Shown here: positions 41,432 to 49,110 of the stretch, piece after piece
How positions within the stretch are numbered: position 1 is the first letter of the stretch
How the letters are laid out: every line of letters begins with the position of its first letter
Assembly (NCBI GenBank): GCA_041725935.1
Contig: JBGRQD010000015.1
Span: 28,183-92,182, forward strand
Origin: Marivita sp041725935
GTDB lineage: Bacteria; Pseudomonadota; Alphaproteobacteria; Rhodobacterales; Rhodobacteraceae
DNA length: 64,000 nt
Direction: 5' to 3'
Notes under the pieces: model-generated
The model's input: the letters and a program-made list of their open reading frames with translations, nothing else
The model's database searches: none
What the model was told of the DNA's origin: nothing
Program-made: the position numbers and the translations under genes

Positions 41432-42073
41432 ATGCCCGGCCACGTCATCACAGTTGCGCAACAAAAAGGCGGCTCTGGCAAGACCACCGTATCCGCAAAC
41501 CTCGCCATCGGCTTTCTGCGTCAGGGCAAGAGCGTTGCCCTAATCGACATCGACCCGCAAGGCAGTCTTGGGCGTTGGTTCATGACCCGGCTCGAGACCG
41601 AGGCGGGCCCGGTCGATGCGCTGGAATTCGCGACCTCCTCGGCATGGGGGATCACCTACGAGGTGCGCAAACTCTCCGACTCTCATGACATCGTCATCAT
41701 CGACACCCCGCCCAAGGCCGACAGCGATCTGCGCCCGGCGCTGCGGGTCGCCGATCTGGTGATTGTGCCGGTCAGCGTCAGTCACGTGGATCTCTGGGCC
41801 ACCGAAGGTGTGCTTGATCTGGCGCGGCGCGAAAACAAGGAAGCGATGATTGTCCTCAACCGCGCGCGGCAGAACACCCGTCTTGGTGCCGAAGTGGCCT
41901 TGGAAGCGGAAAAGCTGATGGCCCGCATCGCCGAGGCCACGTTGTCCAACCGTGTGATTTATGCCGAAGCCTTGGGGCAAGGGCGCGGTGCCGCCGAAGG
42001 GCGCAAGACACCGGCGCAGGCCGAAGTCGATGCGCTCACCTCCGAGGTGGCACAGGTGCTGGCAAACGGGTAA
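41432..42073 (+). CDS. Orphan ParA-family ATPase
   Basis: 213 residues with the deviant Walker A KGGSGKTT (residues 12-19), IDIDPQGSLGRW switch I and IIDTPPKADSD Walker B. This short form without a DNA-binding N-terminus resembles MipZ, ParC or PpfA-like positioning ATPases. No ParB gene or parS-like repeat was seen next to it. The only partner candidate is the unknown gene 30 bases downstream. It probably positions a cellular cargo rather than a plasmid. Confidence 0.9.
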   Translation: MPGHVITVAQQKGGSGKTTVSANLAIGFLRQGKSVALIDIDPQGSLGRWFMTRLETEAGPVDALEFATSSAWGITYEVRKLSDSHDIVIIDTPPKADSDLRPALRVADLVIVPVSVSHVDLWATEGVLDLARRENKEAMIVLNRARQNTRLGAEVALEAEKLMARIAEATLSNRVIYAEALGQGRGAAEGRKTPAQAEVDALTSEVAQVLANG

Positions 42074-42103
42074 GGCAGGGCACCCGACCAAGGAGCCTGC
42101 GCC

Positions 42104-42949
42104 ATGACCGACCTCGACGCCCTCAAAGCCGTGATCCGCGCCGACAGCGCATCGCGCGGCCAGACCGTGTCCAAGCTCGGCTATTTTTGCGCGCCGTTTC
42201 GTCCGGCCTCCGGGCCGTTTGCGGACAAGGTGATCAAGGTCTACCGCGGATTGCGCGATGAGGCCGCGCTCGACCGTCTGGCGCAATGCCACGACGATTA
42301 CGTGGCAGCCCTCAACACCGCCGGAGTTGCCCTGCCAACGACAGAATTCCATCTTCTGGACATGGACGGAACCCGTATCCCGGTGATCGTGCAGGAGGCG
42401 CTGCCCTCGGACAGCATGATGCGTCCGCAGATGCAGCGCGCCAGCACCGACGAGACGCTGCTGATGATGGAGGCCGCGGGCGACGTGATCGCCACCTTCT
42501 GGAACAATGCGGATCAGTTCGACACCCGCATCGGCTTTCATCCGTCGATCCGCAATTTTTCCTATCTCGACGGTCGTGCGCTGTTCTTCGACACCTTCCC
42601 TCCGCTGATCCATTACAGCCGCGAAGAGATGGGCCGGATGCTGCTTCTGTTCTCGGACAAGGCGCTGATGCGCTGGGTCGGGCCGCTGCTCCAGAAGAAG
42701 GTTACGGGCATTCAGGACGAATGGTATTCCGCCCCCGAAACGCTGGTTGGTCTGGTCGGGTCCGCTTGTCGCCTGCGCCCGAACGACGCCGAGGCCTATC
42801 TGGACTGGGGCCGCGATTTCACCACCCGCCGCATGGATCGCTGGGCCGACGAGGCACTGCCTCAGCTTCAGGAACCGCCGCGTCTGCCGGGCTACTGGAC
42901 CGGGTTCCGCAAGCTGTTGGGGTTGCAGGGCGAACCGAACGTGTCCTGA
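42104..42949 (+). CDS. Uncharacterised protein downstream of ParA (possibly DUF6206-like)
   Basis: 281 residues, soluble, preceded by AAGGAGCC. Features: GYFCAPFRPASGPFADKVIKVYRGL near the N-terminus, HLLDMDGTRIPVIVQEAL, then FHPSIRNFSYLDGRALFFDTFPP. The N/Y-L-D-G and D-T-x-P-P spacing recalls a degraded kinase-like fold, and I tentatively connect it to DUF6206, without being able to search. It starts 30 bases after parA, so the two are probably cotranscribed. Confidence 0.75.
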   Translation: MTDLDALKAVIRADSASRGQTVSKLGYFCAPFRPASGPFADKVIKVYRGLRDEAALDRLAQCHDDYVAALNTAGVALPTTEFHLLDMDGTRIPVIVQEALPSDSMMRPQMQRASTDETLLMMEAAGDVIATFWNNADQFDTRIGFHPSIRNFSYLDGRALFFDTFPPLIHYSREEMGRMLLLFSDKALMRWVGPLLQKKVTGIQDEWYSAPETLVGLVGSACRLRPNDAEAYLDWGRDFTTRRMDRWADEALPQLQEPPRLPGYWTGFRKLLGLQGEPNVS

Positions 42950-42981
42950 GTTTGCAAACCCTCCCCCGGACTTTGCAAACT
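42949..42981. promoter_or_regulatory. Long inverted repeat upstream of uspA
   Basis: AGTTTGCAAA (42949-42958) and TTTGCAAACT (42972-42981) are perfect inverted arms with a 13-base spacer. It begins at the stop codon of the unknown gene. It may be a terminator stem or an operator next to the FNR box. Confidence 0.5.
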
Positions 42982-42992
42982 CTCGAAACACC

Positions 42993-43033
42993 ATGATCCG
43001 GATCAAGGCGCGGAGGCGGCAAAGACCTATCCT
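42993..43033 (+). promoter_or_regulatory. FNR-type class II promoter of uspA
   Basis: FNR box ATGAT-CCGG-ATCAA (42993-43006) matches TTGAT-N4-ATCAA at 9 of 10 positions. A -10 hexamer TATCCT is at 43028-43033, so the start falls near 43040-43041 and the box is centred at about -41, the class II activator spacing. Confidence 0.7.
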
Positions 43034-43062
43034 GTTCCCATCCTGAGACAGGGAGGGAACCG

Positions 43063-43470
43063 ATGTATAGCAACATTCTCATACCGATCGCGCTCGACAA
43101 CGAAGACGACCGCACAACCGAGGCCTTTGCAATCGCCAGGGCGCTTGCGTCCGAAGAGGCGGAGGTCACGCTGGTACACGTGGTCGAAGCCGTGCCCAGC
43201 TATGCCATCAGCTACATCTCGGACGATATCCTGAGCGCAACGCGCAAGGGCATTGAAACCGAAATGGCGCGGCTTGCGTCTGAGGCCGGGGCAAAGTCGA
43301 AGGTCATCGAAGGCCATACCGGGCGGGCCATCCTCGACTTCGCCGAGGAGCGGGACTGCGACCTGATCGTGATCGCTTCGCACCGGCCCGGGATGCAGAC
43401 CCTGCTGCTGGGGTCCACGGCGACCCATGTGGTGCGGCATTCCAACTGCGCGGTACACGTCCTGCGCTGA
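43063..43470 (+). CDS. Universal stress protein (UspA family)
   Basis: 135 residues; single Usp domain. MYSNILIPIALDNEDD start, VTLVHVVEA, and near the C-terminus the nucleotide loop region DLIVIASHRPGMQTLLLGSTATHVVRHSNCAVHVLR with G-x-x-x-x-x-x-x-x-G-S. Strong ribosome site GGGAGG. Promoter has an FNR box, so it is probably induced at low oxygen, as Usp genes are in related bacteria. Followed by a hemerythrin gene. Confidence 0.93.
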   Translation: MYSNILIPIALDNEDDRTTEAFAIARALASEEAEVTLVHVVEAVPSYAISYISDDILSATRKGIETEMARLASEAGAKSKVIEGHTGRAILDFAEERDCDLIVIASHRPGMQTLLLGSTATHVVRHSNCAVHVLR

Positions 43471-43492
43471 TTGACAATTCCCGCGCGGGCTG

Positions 43493-43519
43493 CACCTCCT
43501 GCCCGACAGACAGGAGGTG
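43493..43519 (+). promoter_or_regulatory. Hairpin covering the Shine-Dalgarno of the hemerythrin gene
   Basis: CACCTCCTG (43493-43501) pairs perfectly with CAGGAGGTG (43511-43519) around a 9-base loop. The right arm is the entire ribosome-binding sequence of the gene starting at 43523. In the folded state translation should be blocked, so melting by heat, a small RNA or a protein would switch it on. Confidence 0.7.
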
Positions 43520-43522
43520 ACC

Positions 43523-44074
43523 ATGGCTGACACGCTGACACTTGAGACCCGCGACGGTCTGCCCGACGCGCTGCGCGTGTTGTTGCAGGACTACCCGCGC
43601 GAGACATGGCCCGAGCATGACAATTTCGCGGGGCTGGTCGCGTTCTGGCTGGACCGGCACCTGATGTTCCGGCGGTTGATGACCGCTCTCATTGCCGATG
43701 CGGAACAGGCGGTGGACCGCAAGATCGACGCGCAGACCCATGCCGGGAAACTCTCGCGCTACGGCTCCATGCTGCTGCAGAACCTGCACGGGCATCACCA
43801 GATCGAGGACCATCATTATTTCCCGGTGCTGGCCACCCGCGAACCCATCCTCAACCGCGGGTTCGAGCTTCTGGACAGTGACCATCACGCCATGGACGGG
43901 TTGCTGAACCGCTTTGCCGATGGCGCGAACGGTGTGATCCAGGGAACAACTGAACCGGGCGCGTTCCGCAAGGAGTTGCTTGGCTTTCAGGCGATGCTGA
44001 ACCGCCACCTCATCGACGAAGAGGAACTGGTTGTGCCGGTGATCCTCAAACACGGGCCGGGCGGACTGGGCTGA
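43523..44074 (+). CDS. Hemerythrin-domain protein
   Basis: 183 residues from the ATG at 43523; the GTG at 43517 is part of the ribosome site. Hemerythrin/HHE pattern: H49 region (WLDRHLMFRRL), LHGHHQIEDHHYFPVL, LDSDHHAMDG and LNRHLIDEEELVVPVIL supply His and Glu ligands for a di-iron site that binds O2 or NO. Cytoplasmic. Near an FNR-driven uspA and with its own Shine-Dalgarno hairpin. Confidence 0.9.
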   Translation: MADTLTLETRDGLPDALRVLLQDYPRETWPEHDNFAGLVAFWLDRHLMFRRLMTALIADAEQAVDRKIDAQTHAGKLSRYGSMLLQNLHGHHQIEDHHYFPVLATREPILNRGFELLDSDHHAMDGLLNRFADGANGVIQGTTEPGAFRKELLGFQAMLNRHLIDEEELVVPVILKHGPGGLG

Positions 44075-44098
44075 CAGCTTTACTTGCCCGGCGCGACC

Positions 44099-44114
44099 GT
44101 GGCACATGTGCCAC
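44099..44114. promoter_or_regulatory. Perfect 16 bp palindrome upstream of MeaB gene
   Basis: GTGGCACATGTGCCAC, fully self-complementary, 23 bases before the MeaB start and 24 after the hemerythrin stop. Could be an operator or, in RNA, a short hairpin. Confidence 0.5.
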
Positions 44115-44137
44115 GAGATCAAGACGGAGCCCTGCCC

Positions 44138-45130
44138 ATGGATATTGACGATCTGGCACGCCGCATTCTGACCGGGGAACGCCGCGCCTTGGCCCAGGCG
44201 ATCACGCTGGTGGAAAGCGGCCGCGCCGATCACCGGGCAGAGGCGATTGCGCTGTTCGACAGGCTCAAGGGGCATGACCGCGAAGCGTTGCGTATCGGGC
44301 TTTCTGGCACGCCGGGTGTGGGCAAATCCACCTTCATCGAATCCTTTGGCCTGATGCTGACGGCGCTTGGCCTCAAGGTGGGTGTGCTTGCCGTCGATCC
44401 CAGTTCCGCGCGGTCGGGGGGGTCGATCCTTGGCGACAAGACCCGGATGGAACACCTGTCGCGTGACCCAAACGCGTTCATCCGCCCGTCACCTTCGCAA
44501 TCGCATCTGGGCGGTGTGGCGCGCCGCACCCGCGAGGCGATCAACCTGTGCGAAGCCGCCGGATTCGATGTGGTGCTGATCGAAACCGTTGGGGTGGGGC
44601 AATCCGAAACGGTTGTGGCGGAAATGTCGGACCTCTTCATCCTGCTGCTTGCCCCGGCGGGAGGGGATGAATTGCAGGGTGTCAAGCGCGGGATCATGGA
44701 GATGGCTGACATCATCCTTGTCAACAAGGCCGATGGCGACCTCAAGTCCTCCGCGACCCGCACCTGTGCCGATTATGCCGGCGCGCTGCGCCTCTTGCGC
44801 AAACGGCCACAGGATCCGCAGGGCTTTCCCAAGGCGATGACGGTCTCGGCGCTCGAGGATACGGGTTTGCAAACCGCTTGGCAGGAAATGCAAACCCTGA
44901 CCGACTGGCGCCGTGAGCACGGCCATTTCGCCGCCCGCCGCGCCGGGCAGGCGCGATTCTGGTTCGAGGCCGAATTGAAGCAATCGCTTCTGGCGCGGCT
45001 GGAGCGGGAACCGATGAAAGGCCTGGTCCAGTCGTTGGGCCATGCGGTGGAAGAGGGCCTCAAAACCCCCAGTCAGGCGGCGGACGAGGTTCTGGCCCAG
45101 CTTGAAGGGCGCATCCCGACTGTCGCTTGA
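44138..45130 (+). CDS. meaB: Methylmalonyl-CoA mutase-associated GTPase MeaB (ArgK family)
   Basis: 330 residues from the ATG at 44138; an earlier in-frame start at 44084 would run through the palindrome. G1 GTPGVGKST, then LAVDPSSARSGGSILGDKTRM, ETVGVGQSET and NKAD are the G-domain motifs. MeaB protects and loads cobalamin into methylmalonyl-CoA or ethylmalonyl-CoA mutase. No mutase gene is in the window, so it acts in trans. Confidence 0.93.
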   Translation: MDIDDLARRILTGERRALAQAITLVESGRADHRAEAIALFDRLKGHDREALRIGLSGTPGVGKSTFIESFGLMLTALGLKVGVLAVDPSSARSGGSILGDKTRMEHLSRDPNAFIRPSPSQSHLGGVARRTREAINLCEAAGFDVVLIETVGVGQSETVVAEMSDLFILLLAPAGGDELQGVKRGIMEMADIILVNKADGDLKSSATRTCADYAGALRLLRKRPQDPQGFPKAMTVSALEDTGLQTAWQEMQTLTDWRREHGHFAARRAGQARFWFEAELKQSLLARLEREPMKGLVQSLGHAVEEGLKTPSQAADEVLAQLEGRIPTVA

Positions 45131-45205
45131 CCGGCCAGAAACATGGCCGCGCGATGCCGGATCGAAAATACCTCTGGCGAATGTCGCCTTCTGTGGGTGC
45201 GGGTC

Positions 45206-45234
45206 TTGACGGCTATGCCGCATCCCTCTAAGGA
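45206..45234 (+). promoter_or_regulatory. Promoter candidate for rpmB
   Basis: -35 TTGACG (45206-45211), 17-base spacer, -10-like TAAGGA (45229-45234). About 90 bases before the start codon. Confidence 0.4.
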
Positions 45235-45325
45235 CAGCCAACGAGATTCCGGGCGCTGCCAGTTGGCGCCCTTTCATATTGGTGGAAGCCTGATTTTCCG
45301 CTTCTGATAAAACGAGGATGAACCC

Positions 45326-45616
45326 ATGTCGCGTGTTTGCGAACTGACCGGTAAAGGCCCGATGACTGGCAACAATGTCAGCCATGCCAACAACAAGACA
45401 CGTCGGCGTTTCCTGCCGAACCTTAACGACGTGACGCTGCAGTCCGAAACGCTCGGCCGTGGCATCAAGATGCGCATTTCCGCCCACGCGCTGCGCAGCG
45501 TCGATCACCGCGGTGGTCTGGACAAGTTCCTGGCCAAGGCCAAGGACATCGAACTGTCGGCCAACGCGCTGAAGGTGAAGAAAGAAATCACGAAGGCACA
45601 AGCCGCTCAGGCCTGA
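45326..45616 (+). CDS. rpmB: 50S ribosomal protein L28
   Basis: 96 residues. MSRVCELTGKGPMTGNNVSHANNKTRRRFLPNL is the L28 opening, followed by the alphaproteobacterial C-terminal extension rich in Lys and Ala. Ribosome site ACGAGGATGA. Monocistronic with terminator at 45638. Confidence 0.98.
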   Translation: MSRVCELTGKGPMTGNNVSHANNKTRRRFLPNLNDVTLQSETLGRGIKMRISAHALRSVDHRGGLDKFLAKAKDIELSANALKVKKEITKAQAAQA

Positions 45617-45637
45617 TTGCTTTGATTTCGAAAATTG

Positions 45638-45679
45638 AACAGCCTCGCACGGTAACCCCGCGCGGGGCTGTTTCCTTTT
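45638..45679 (+). terminator. Terminator of rpmB
   Basis: AACAGCC (45638-45644) pairs with GGCTGTT (45666-45672), with an inner CCCCGCGCGGGG; the right side runs into TTTCCTTTT. Confidence 0.7.
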
Positions 45680-45719
45680 GTCGCCTTGTTGGCGGCGCTG
45701 CGGCCTGTACCTAAGCCTC

Positions 45720-46070
45720 ATGACATCCCTGCTGCGGCATCTCACATCCCTTGGTCTGGCGCTGTTGATCGCATTCACCAGCGTGCAGTTCGCTGCCGCG
45801 CGTGGGCAATCCCCCGCCGTGGGCACGATGGAGATCTGCACCGGCACCGGCCCGATTCACATCCTTGTGGACGAAAACGGAGAGCCGACCGGCGGGGTGA
45901 TGATCTGCCCCGACTACGCGATGGCGTTCTATGCGGATGTCCTGAGCGCTGTGCCGGATCTGCAACAGGTCGCGCTGTGGCAGGACATCTGGCTGCCGAG
46001 TGTTGCCGTTGGGGCGCACAGCGCCGCGCCACGTGCCGCGCAGGCACGGGGGCCACCGGGATTCGTTTGA
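45720..46070 (+). CDS. Small secreted protein upstream of copper chaperone
   Basis: 116 residues from the ATG at 45720. Signal peptide (LGLALLIAFTSVQFAAA). Mature part has paired cysteines in EICTGTGPIHILVDENGEPTGGVMICPDY, a possible metal site like DUF2946-type proteins. It ends 38 bases before a PCu(A)C gene, so a role in copper delivery is likely but inferred. Confidence 0.75.
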   Translation: MTSLLRHLTSLGLALLIAFTSVQFAAARGQSPAVGTMEICTGTGPIHILVDENGEPTGGVMICPDYAMAFYADVLSAVPDLQQVALWQDIWLPSVAVGAHSAAPRAAQARGPPGFV

Positions 46071-46108
46071 TCTTCACACAGTCCTGACATCAAACGAAAG
46101 ATACCGAC

Positions 46109-46576
46109 ATGTTGAAAACCACCCTGATCGCGGGGGCAACTGCCCTGTTCTGCGCCCTGCCAGCCCTTGCCGAAATCACGATTCAAGACGCCTATGCGCG
46201 CGCCTCGTCGCCGATGGCGAAATCCGGCGCAGCGTTCCTGATGATCCACAATTCCGGCGATGCGGCAGACCGTCTTGTTGCCGTCAGCAGCGATGCCGCC
46301 GCCCGCACCGAATTGCACACCCATCTCGAAGGGGAAAATGGCATCATGCGCATGGTGCATGTCGAAGAGGGATTCGATCTGCCTGCCGGTGGCATGATCG
46401 CGATGCAGCGCGGCGGCCAGCACGTCATGCTCATGGGGCTGACCGCCCCGATGGAGCAGGGCGCCACGGTTACCGTGACCCTGACGTTTGAAACCGCAGG
46501 TGATGTCGTGGTGGACGTACCTGTCGATCTGGAACGGCAGGATCACGGCGCGATGAACCACGGTTCGGGAAGCTGA
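46109..46576 (+). CDS. Periplasmic copper chaperone PCu(A)C
   Basis: 155 residues with signal peptide cut after ALA. Copper-site residues in ELHTHLEGENGIMRM and later QRGGQHVMLMGL follow the H-x(n)-M-x(n)-H-x-M pattern of PCu(A)C. A second His/Met tail DHGAMNHGS may add binding. It delivers Cu(I) to the CuA centre of cytochrome oxidase. Forms a unit with the small secreted gene upstream. Confidence 0.92.
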   Translation: MLKTTLIAGATALFCALPALAEITIQDAYARASSPMAKSGAAFLMIHNSGDAADRLVAVSSDAAARTELHTHLEGENGIMRMVHVEEGFDLPAGGMIAMQRGGQHVMLMGLTAPMEQGATVTVTLTFETAGDVVVDVPVDLERQDHGAMNHGSGS

Positions 46577-46580
46577 CCCG

Positions 46581-47276
46581 TCAGGCCAGCAGGTGGTCCA
46601 CCCATGCGGGGACCGTCTTGCTGGCCGGTCCGGTGATGTGATCGTCAAAGGCGTGGGACATGTCGCTGTCGGCCAAGTTCAGTTCCACCGTCGCGGCCCC
46701 GGCCATGCGCGCCTCCTGGACAAACCCGGCGGCGGGATAGACCTGCCCCGACGTGCCGATGGCGGCGAACAGGTCGCAGGTTTGCAGCGCGTCAAAGATG
46801 TCGTCCATGTGATAGGGCATTTCACCAAACCACACGATGTCCGGCCGTGCCGTGGGCGCCTTGCAGGCCGTGCAGGACTCTCCGACCACCATCTCGGCTG
46901 GGGCGTCCCAGCGGTGGCCGCAGGCCGCGCAGAGCGCGCGGGACAATGCGCCATGCATGTGGATCGCCCGTGCTCCGGCCTTTTCGTGCAGCCCGTCGAC
47001 ATTCTGCGTCACCAGCACCACGTCGCCGGGGAAGGTCCTTTGCAGCCGGGCCAGCGCGTCATGGGCGGCGTTGGGGCTGGCACCTGCCGCCTGAACGCGA
47101 CGCGCGTTGTAGAAGCGGTGCACAAGGTCGGGATTGCGGGCAAAGGCCTCGGGCGTGGCCACGTCTTCGATCCGGTGCTGGGACCAGAGCCCGCCTTCAT
47201 CGCGGAATGTGCCCAGCCCGCTTTCGGCCGAGATCCCGGCGCCTGTCAGAATGACGATCCTGTCGATCCGTCGCAT
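46581..47276 (-). CDS. cobB: NAD-dependent protein deacylase, sirtuin class III (CobB/SIRT5-like)
   Basis: 231 residues from the ATG at 47276. GAGISAESGLGTFRDEGGLW binds NAD; TQNVDGLHEKAG and HMHGALSRALCAAC contain the catalytic His and zinc Cys (second pair CTAC). Tyr56 and Arg59 in FYNARR are the Y-x-x-R pair that recognises succinyl or malonyl groups, pointing to desuccinylase activity. Divergent from the phosphatase gene. Confidence 0.92.
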   Translation of the reverse strand: MRRIDRIVILTGAGISAESGLGTFRDEGGLWSQHRIEDVATPEAFARNPDLVHRFYNARRVQAAGASPNAAHDALARLQRTFPGDVVLVTQNVDGLHEKAGARAIHMHGALSRALCAACGHRWDAPAEMVVGESCTACKAPTARPDIVWFGEMPYHMDDIFDALQTCDLFAAIGTSGQVYPAAGFVQEARMAGAATVELNLADSDMSHAFDDHITGPASKTVPAWVDHLLA

Positions 47277-47320
47277 CGCGTCCCCTTTCCCGAGCGACCG
47301 CAACCGGCTAAGTCACGGAC

Positions 47321-47806
47321 ATGACCCATCGTATCCTCTTTGTGTGTCTGGGCAACATTTGCCGGTCCCCCACCGCCGAAGCGGTCACCCGCGCCAAGGC
47401 AGCCGCGCGCGGGATCGACCTGACGTTGGACAGCGCGGGCACCGGCGACTGGCATATCGGCAAGCCGCCCTACGGCCCGATGCAAGAGGCCACCCGCGCC
47501 AAGGGCTATGACCTGTCGTCGCTTCGCGCGCGGCAGGTGAACCGGTCGGATTTCACCGAGTATGACCTGATCGTGGTGATGGACGCGGACAACGCGGCCA
47601 ATCTGGCTGCGCTCGGCCCTTCGGACCGGGTCGCGCTGTTCACGCAATACGCGCCGGACAGTGGCGCGGCCCATGTGCCGGACCCCTATTTCACCCGCGA
47701 TTTCGACGGCGCGCTGGCGCTGATCGAGCAATGCGCCGACGGCTTGCTCGATGCGCTGGAGCGCCCCGCGCATCAGGACTGCGAGATTTCCCGCGCCACG
47801 AAATAG
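47321..47806 (+). CDS. Low molecular weight protein tyrosine phosphatase
   Basis: 161 residues. P-loop VCLGNICRS with Cys9 and Arg15 in the C-x5-R arrangement; catalytic Asp in VPDPYF. Cytoplasmic. Its 3' end overlaps the antisense small membrane gene by 34 bases. No tyrosine kinase gene adjacent, so target unknown. Confidence 0.92.
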   Translation: MTHRILFVCLGNICRSPTAEAVTRAKAAARGIDLTLDSAGTGDWHIGKPPYGPMQEATRAKGYDLSSLRARQVNRSDFTEYDLIVVMDADNAANLAALGPSDRVALFTQYAPDSGAAHVPDPYFTRDFDGALALIEQCADGLLDALERPAHQDCEISRATK

Positions 47807-47967
47807 CTGACCGGCAGCGCCACGATCGCACCCAAAGCGGCAGCGATCAGGATGGGCACCAGCGTGTCATAGCCAGCGGCCAGCACCGCGATCACGCCGC
47901 TGCCTGCAAGCGTGGTTGCGATCAGCGAATATAGAATACCGGCAAGTCGGAGCATCTGAGCCTCCAT
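47773..47967 (-). CDS. Small two-helix membrane protein (often mislabelled CTP synthetase)
   Basis: 64 residues from the ATG at 47967 with GGAGG-like context (MEAQMLRLAG...). Two hydrophobic helices (about 8-28 and 34-54) with a short AGYDTL turn. Related small proteins in Rhodobacteraceae are often labelled CTP synthetase, which its size rules out. A perfect FNR box and a 10 bp inverted repeat precede it, so it is probably made under low oxygen. Overlaps the phosphatase end. Confidence 0.7.
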   Translation of the reverse strand: MEAQMLRLAGILYSLIATTLAGSGVIAVLAAGYDTLVPILIAAALGAIVALPVSYFVAREISQS

Positions 47968-47970
47968 GTC

Positions 47971-48027
47971 ATCAGGATCGTCTGCTGTATTCCACGATCC
48001 TGATATGTCTGCCTTGATGCGGATCAA
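47971..48027 (-). promoter_or_regulatory. FNR box plus inverted repeat, promoter of small membrane gene
   Basis: Perfect TTGAT-GCGG-ATCAA at 48014-48027, centre 48020.5. With -10 AATACA (minus strand, 47991-47986) the start would be near 47979, so the box is at -41.5. The inverted repeat ATCAGGATCG (47971-47980) / CGATCCTGAT (47995-48004) brackets this -10 and start, suggesting a second regulator. Confidence 0.7.
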
Positions 48028-48046
48028 ATCGGCATGGAGCAAAGCG

Positions 48047-48358
48047 TCAGGCGCAGACCCGGCAGAGGGCGGCTGTGGGAACCGCGCTCAACCGTTCGTC
48101 GGAAATCGGTTCCCCGCATTTGACGCAGACACCATATGTCCCGGCCTCGATCCGCCCCAGTGCCGCATCGACGCGGTGCAATTCGTCCAGATCGGCCTTG
48201 CCCAACGCTTCGAGCACCTCGTCGCCCTGCCGTTCGGTGGCGCGGTCTTCCCAGTCACTGGGCATCGGATCATCCAGCGAATCCTCGATGCGGGACAGCT
48301 CTCCGGTGATCTCGGCGCGGCGTTTCTCAAGCAGGTCTTTCTGGTGGTTCAGGTCCAT
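48047..48358 (-). CDS. DksA/TraR-family C4 zinc-finger protein
   Basis: 103 residues from the ATG at 48358. Helical N-terminus, then CVKCGEPISDERLSAVPTAALCRVCA with the C4 zinc finger. The YGVC...CGEPI stretch is the DksA signature; it binds RNA polymerase secondary channel with ppGpp in the family, but this short form lacks the long coiled coil. A weaker FNR-like site (TTGAT-GTCG-CGCAA, 48411-48424) lies upstream. Confidence 0.88.
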   Translation of the reverse strand: MDLNHQKDLLEKRRAEITGELSRIEDSLDDPMPSDWEDRATERQGDEVLEALGKADLDELHRVDAALGRIEAGTYGVCVKCGEPISDERLSAVPTAALCRVCA

Positions 48359-48441
48359 GATGGGTCTCCCTTTGATCCCATGATCCTGCCCAACCCGAAA
48401 TCGCCGCGCATTGATGTCGCGCAAGTGGCGCAATGACCGCG

Positions 48442-49110
48442 TCAGGGGGTTTCGACCTCGATCACCTGCAATCCGACCTCACCGATCACCGTGTTCCGCC
48501 CCCGGTCCCGGTGCATCAGCACGCCATCGGCGATATAGAGGTCCTCCACGTCAAAGATGAACGGCCCGATCCCGGTGGACGCGACACGCACCTTGTCGGC
48601 GCTGGCAATTGCGTTGCGACCGCGCAGCGTAACATAAGGGCTGCCCTCGGGGATCAGGGTGAACATCGTCGGGTCGGAATTGGCCGACAGGTTGGTGATG
48701 ATATAGAGGATCTCGTCGTAATCGGTGATCCGTTCGACGCGGAAATGGCACACACCCTCGTAGCCCCCCAGCGCCACGGCGGTCAAACCGGCCACGGCCA
48801 GCGTGACGGGCGCCGTGACAATGGCACCGGCCGCTGTCGCGGCCCCACCGGCGCCCGTGGCAAGGCTCGTGCCTGCCGCCGTAACGCTGCTGATCCCGGT
48901 GCTGATCATGCTGACGCCGGACACGGGGTTTTCCAGCGTATAGGTGCCCACGGCGCGAATGCCTTCGGTGGTCACGGAGGCCACGGTTCCGGCAGTGGAC
49001 TTGGCGGCTTGCCCGGCCTTCCCGGCAAGGATGCTGGGGCGGTAATCGCACACATCCGCCGTGGCGGCCTGCGCGGCAAGGGTCAGAGCGGCGATGAGAA
49101 TCGGGCGCAT
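48442..49110 (-). CDS. Secreted glycine/alanine-rich protein of unknown function
   Basis: 222 residues from the ATG at 49110. Signal peptide (MRPILIAALTLAAQAATA), then CDYRPSILAGKAGQAAKS and a long Ala/Gly/Thr-rich hydrophobic stretch (about 65-125) that may span or embed in the membrane. C-terminal half looks like a small beta domain (GPFIFDVEDLYIADGVL). No family recognised. It shares the CDYRP word with the gene at 19331, which may be chance. Confidence 0.7.
   Translation of the reverse strand: MRPILIAALTLAAQAATADVCDYRPSILAGKAGQAAKSTAGTVASVTTEGIRAVGTYTLENPVSGVSMISTGISSVTAAGTSLATGAGGAATAAGAIVTAPVTLAVAGLTAVALGGYEGVCHFRVERITDYDEILYIITNLSANSDPTMFTLIPEGSPYVTLRGRNAIASADKVRVASTGIGPFIFDVEDLYIADGVLMHRDRGRNTVIGEVGLQVIEVETP

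Noticed and set aside
37590..44900. Recurring TTTGCAAA words as a regulon motif
   Set aside because: Copies near 37600, 37616 and 44866 lie inside coding sequence and are explained by Leu-Gln-Thr codons; only the copies near 42951 form an intergenic inverted repeat.
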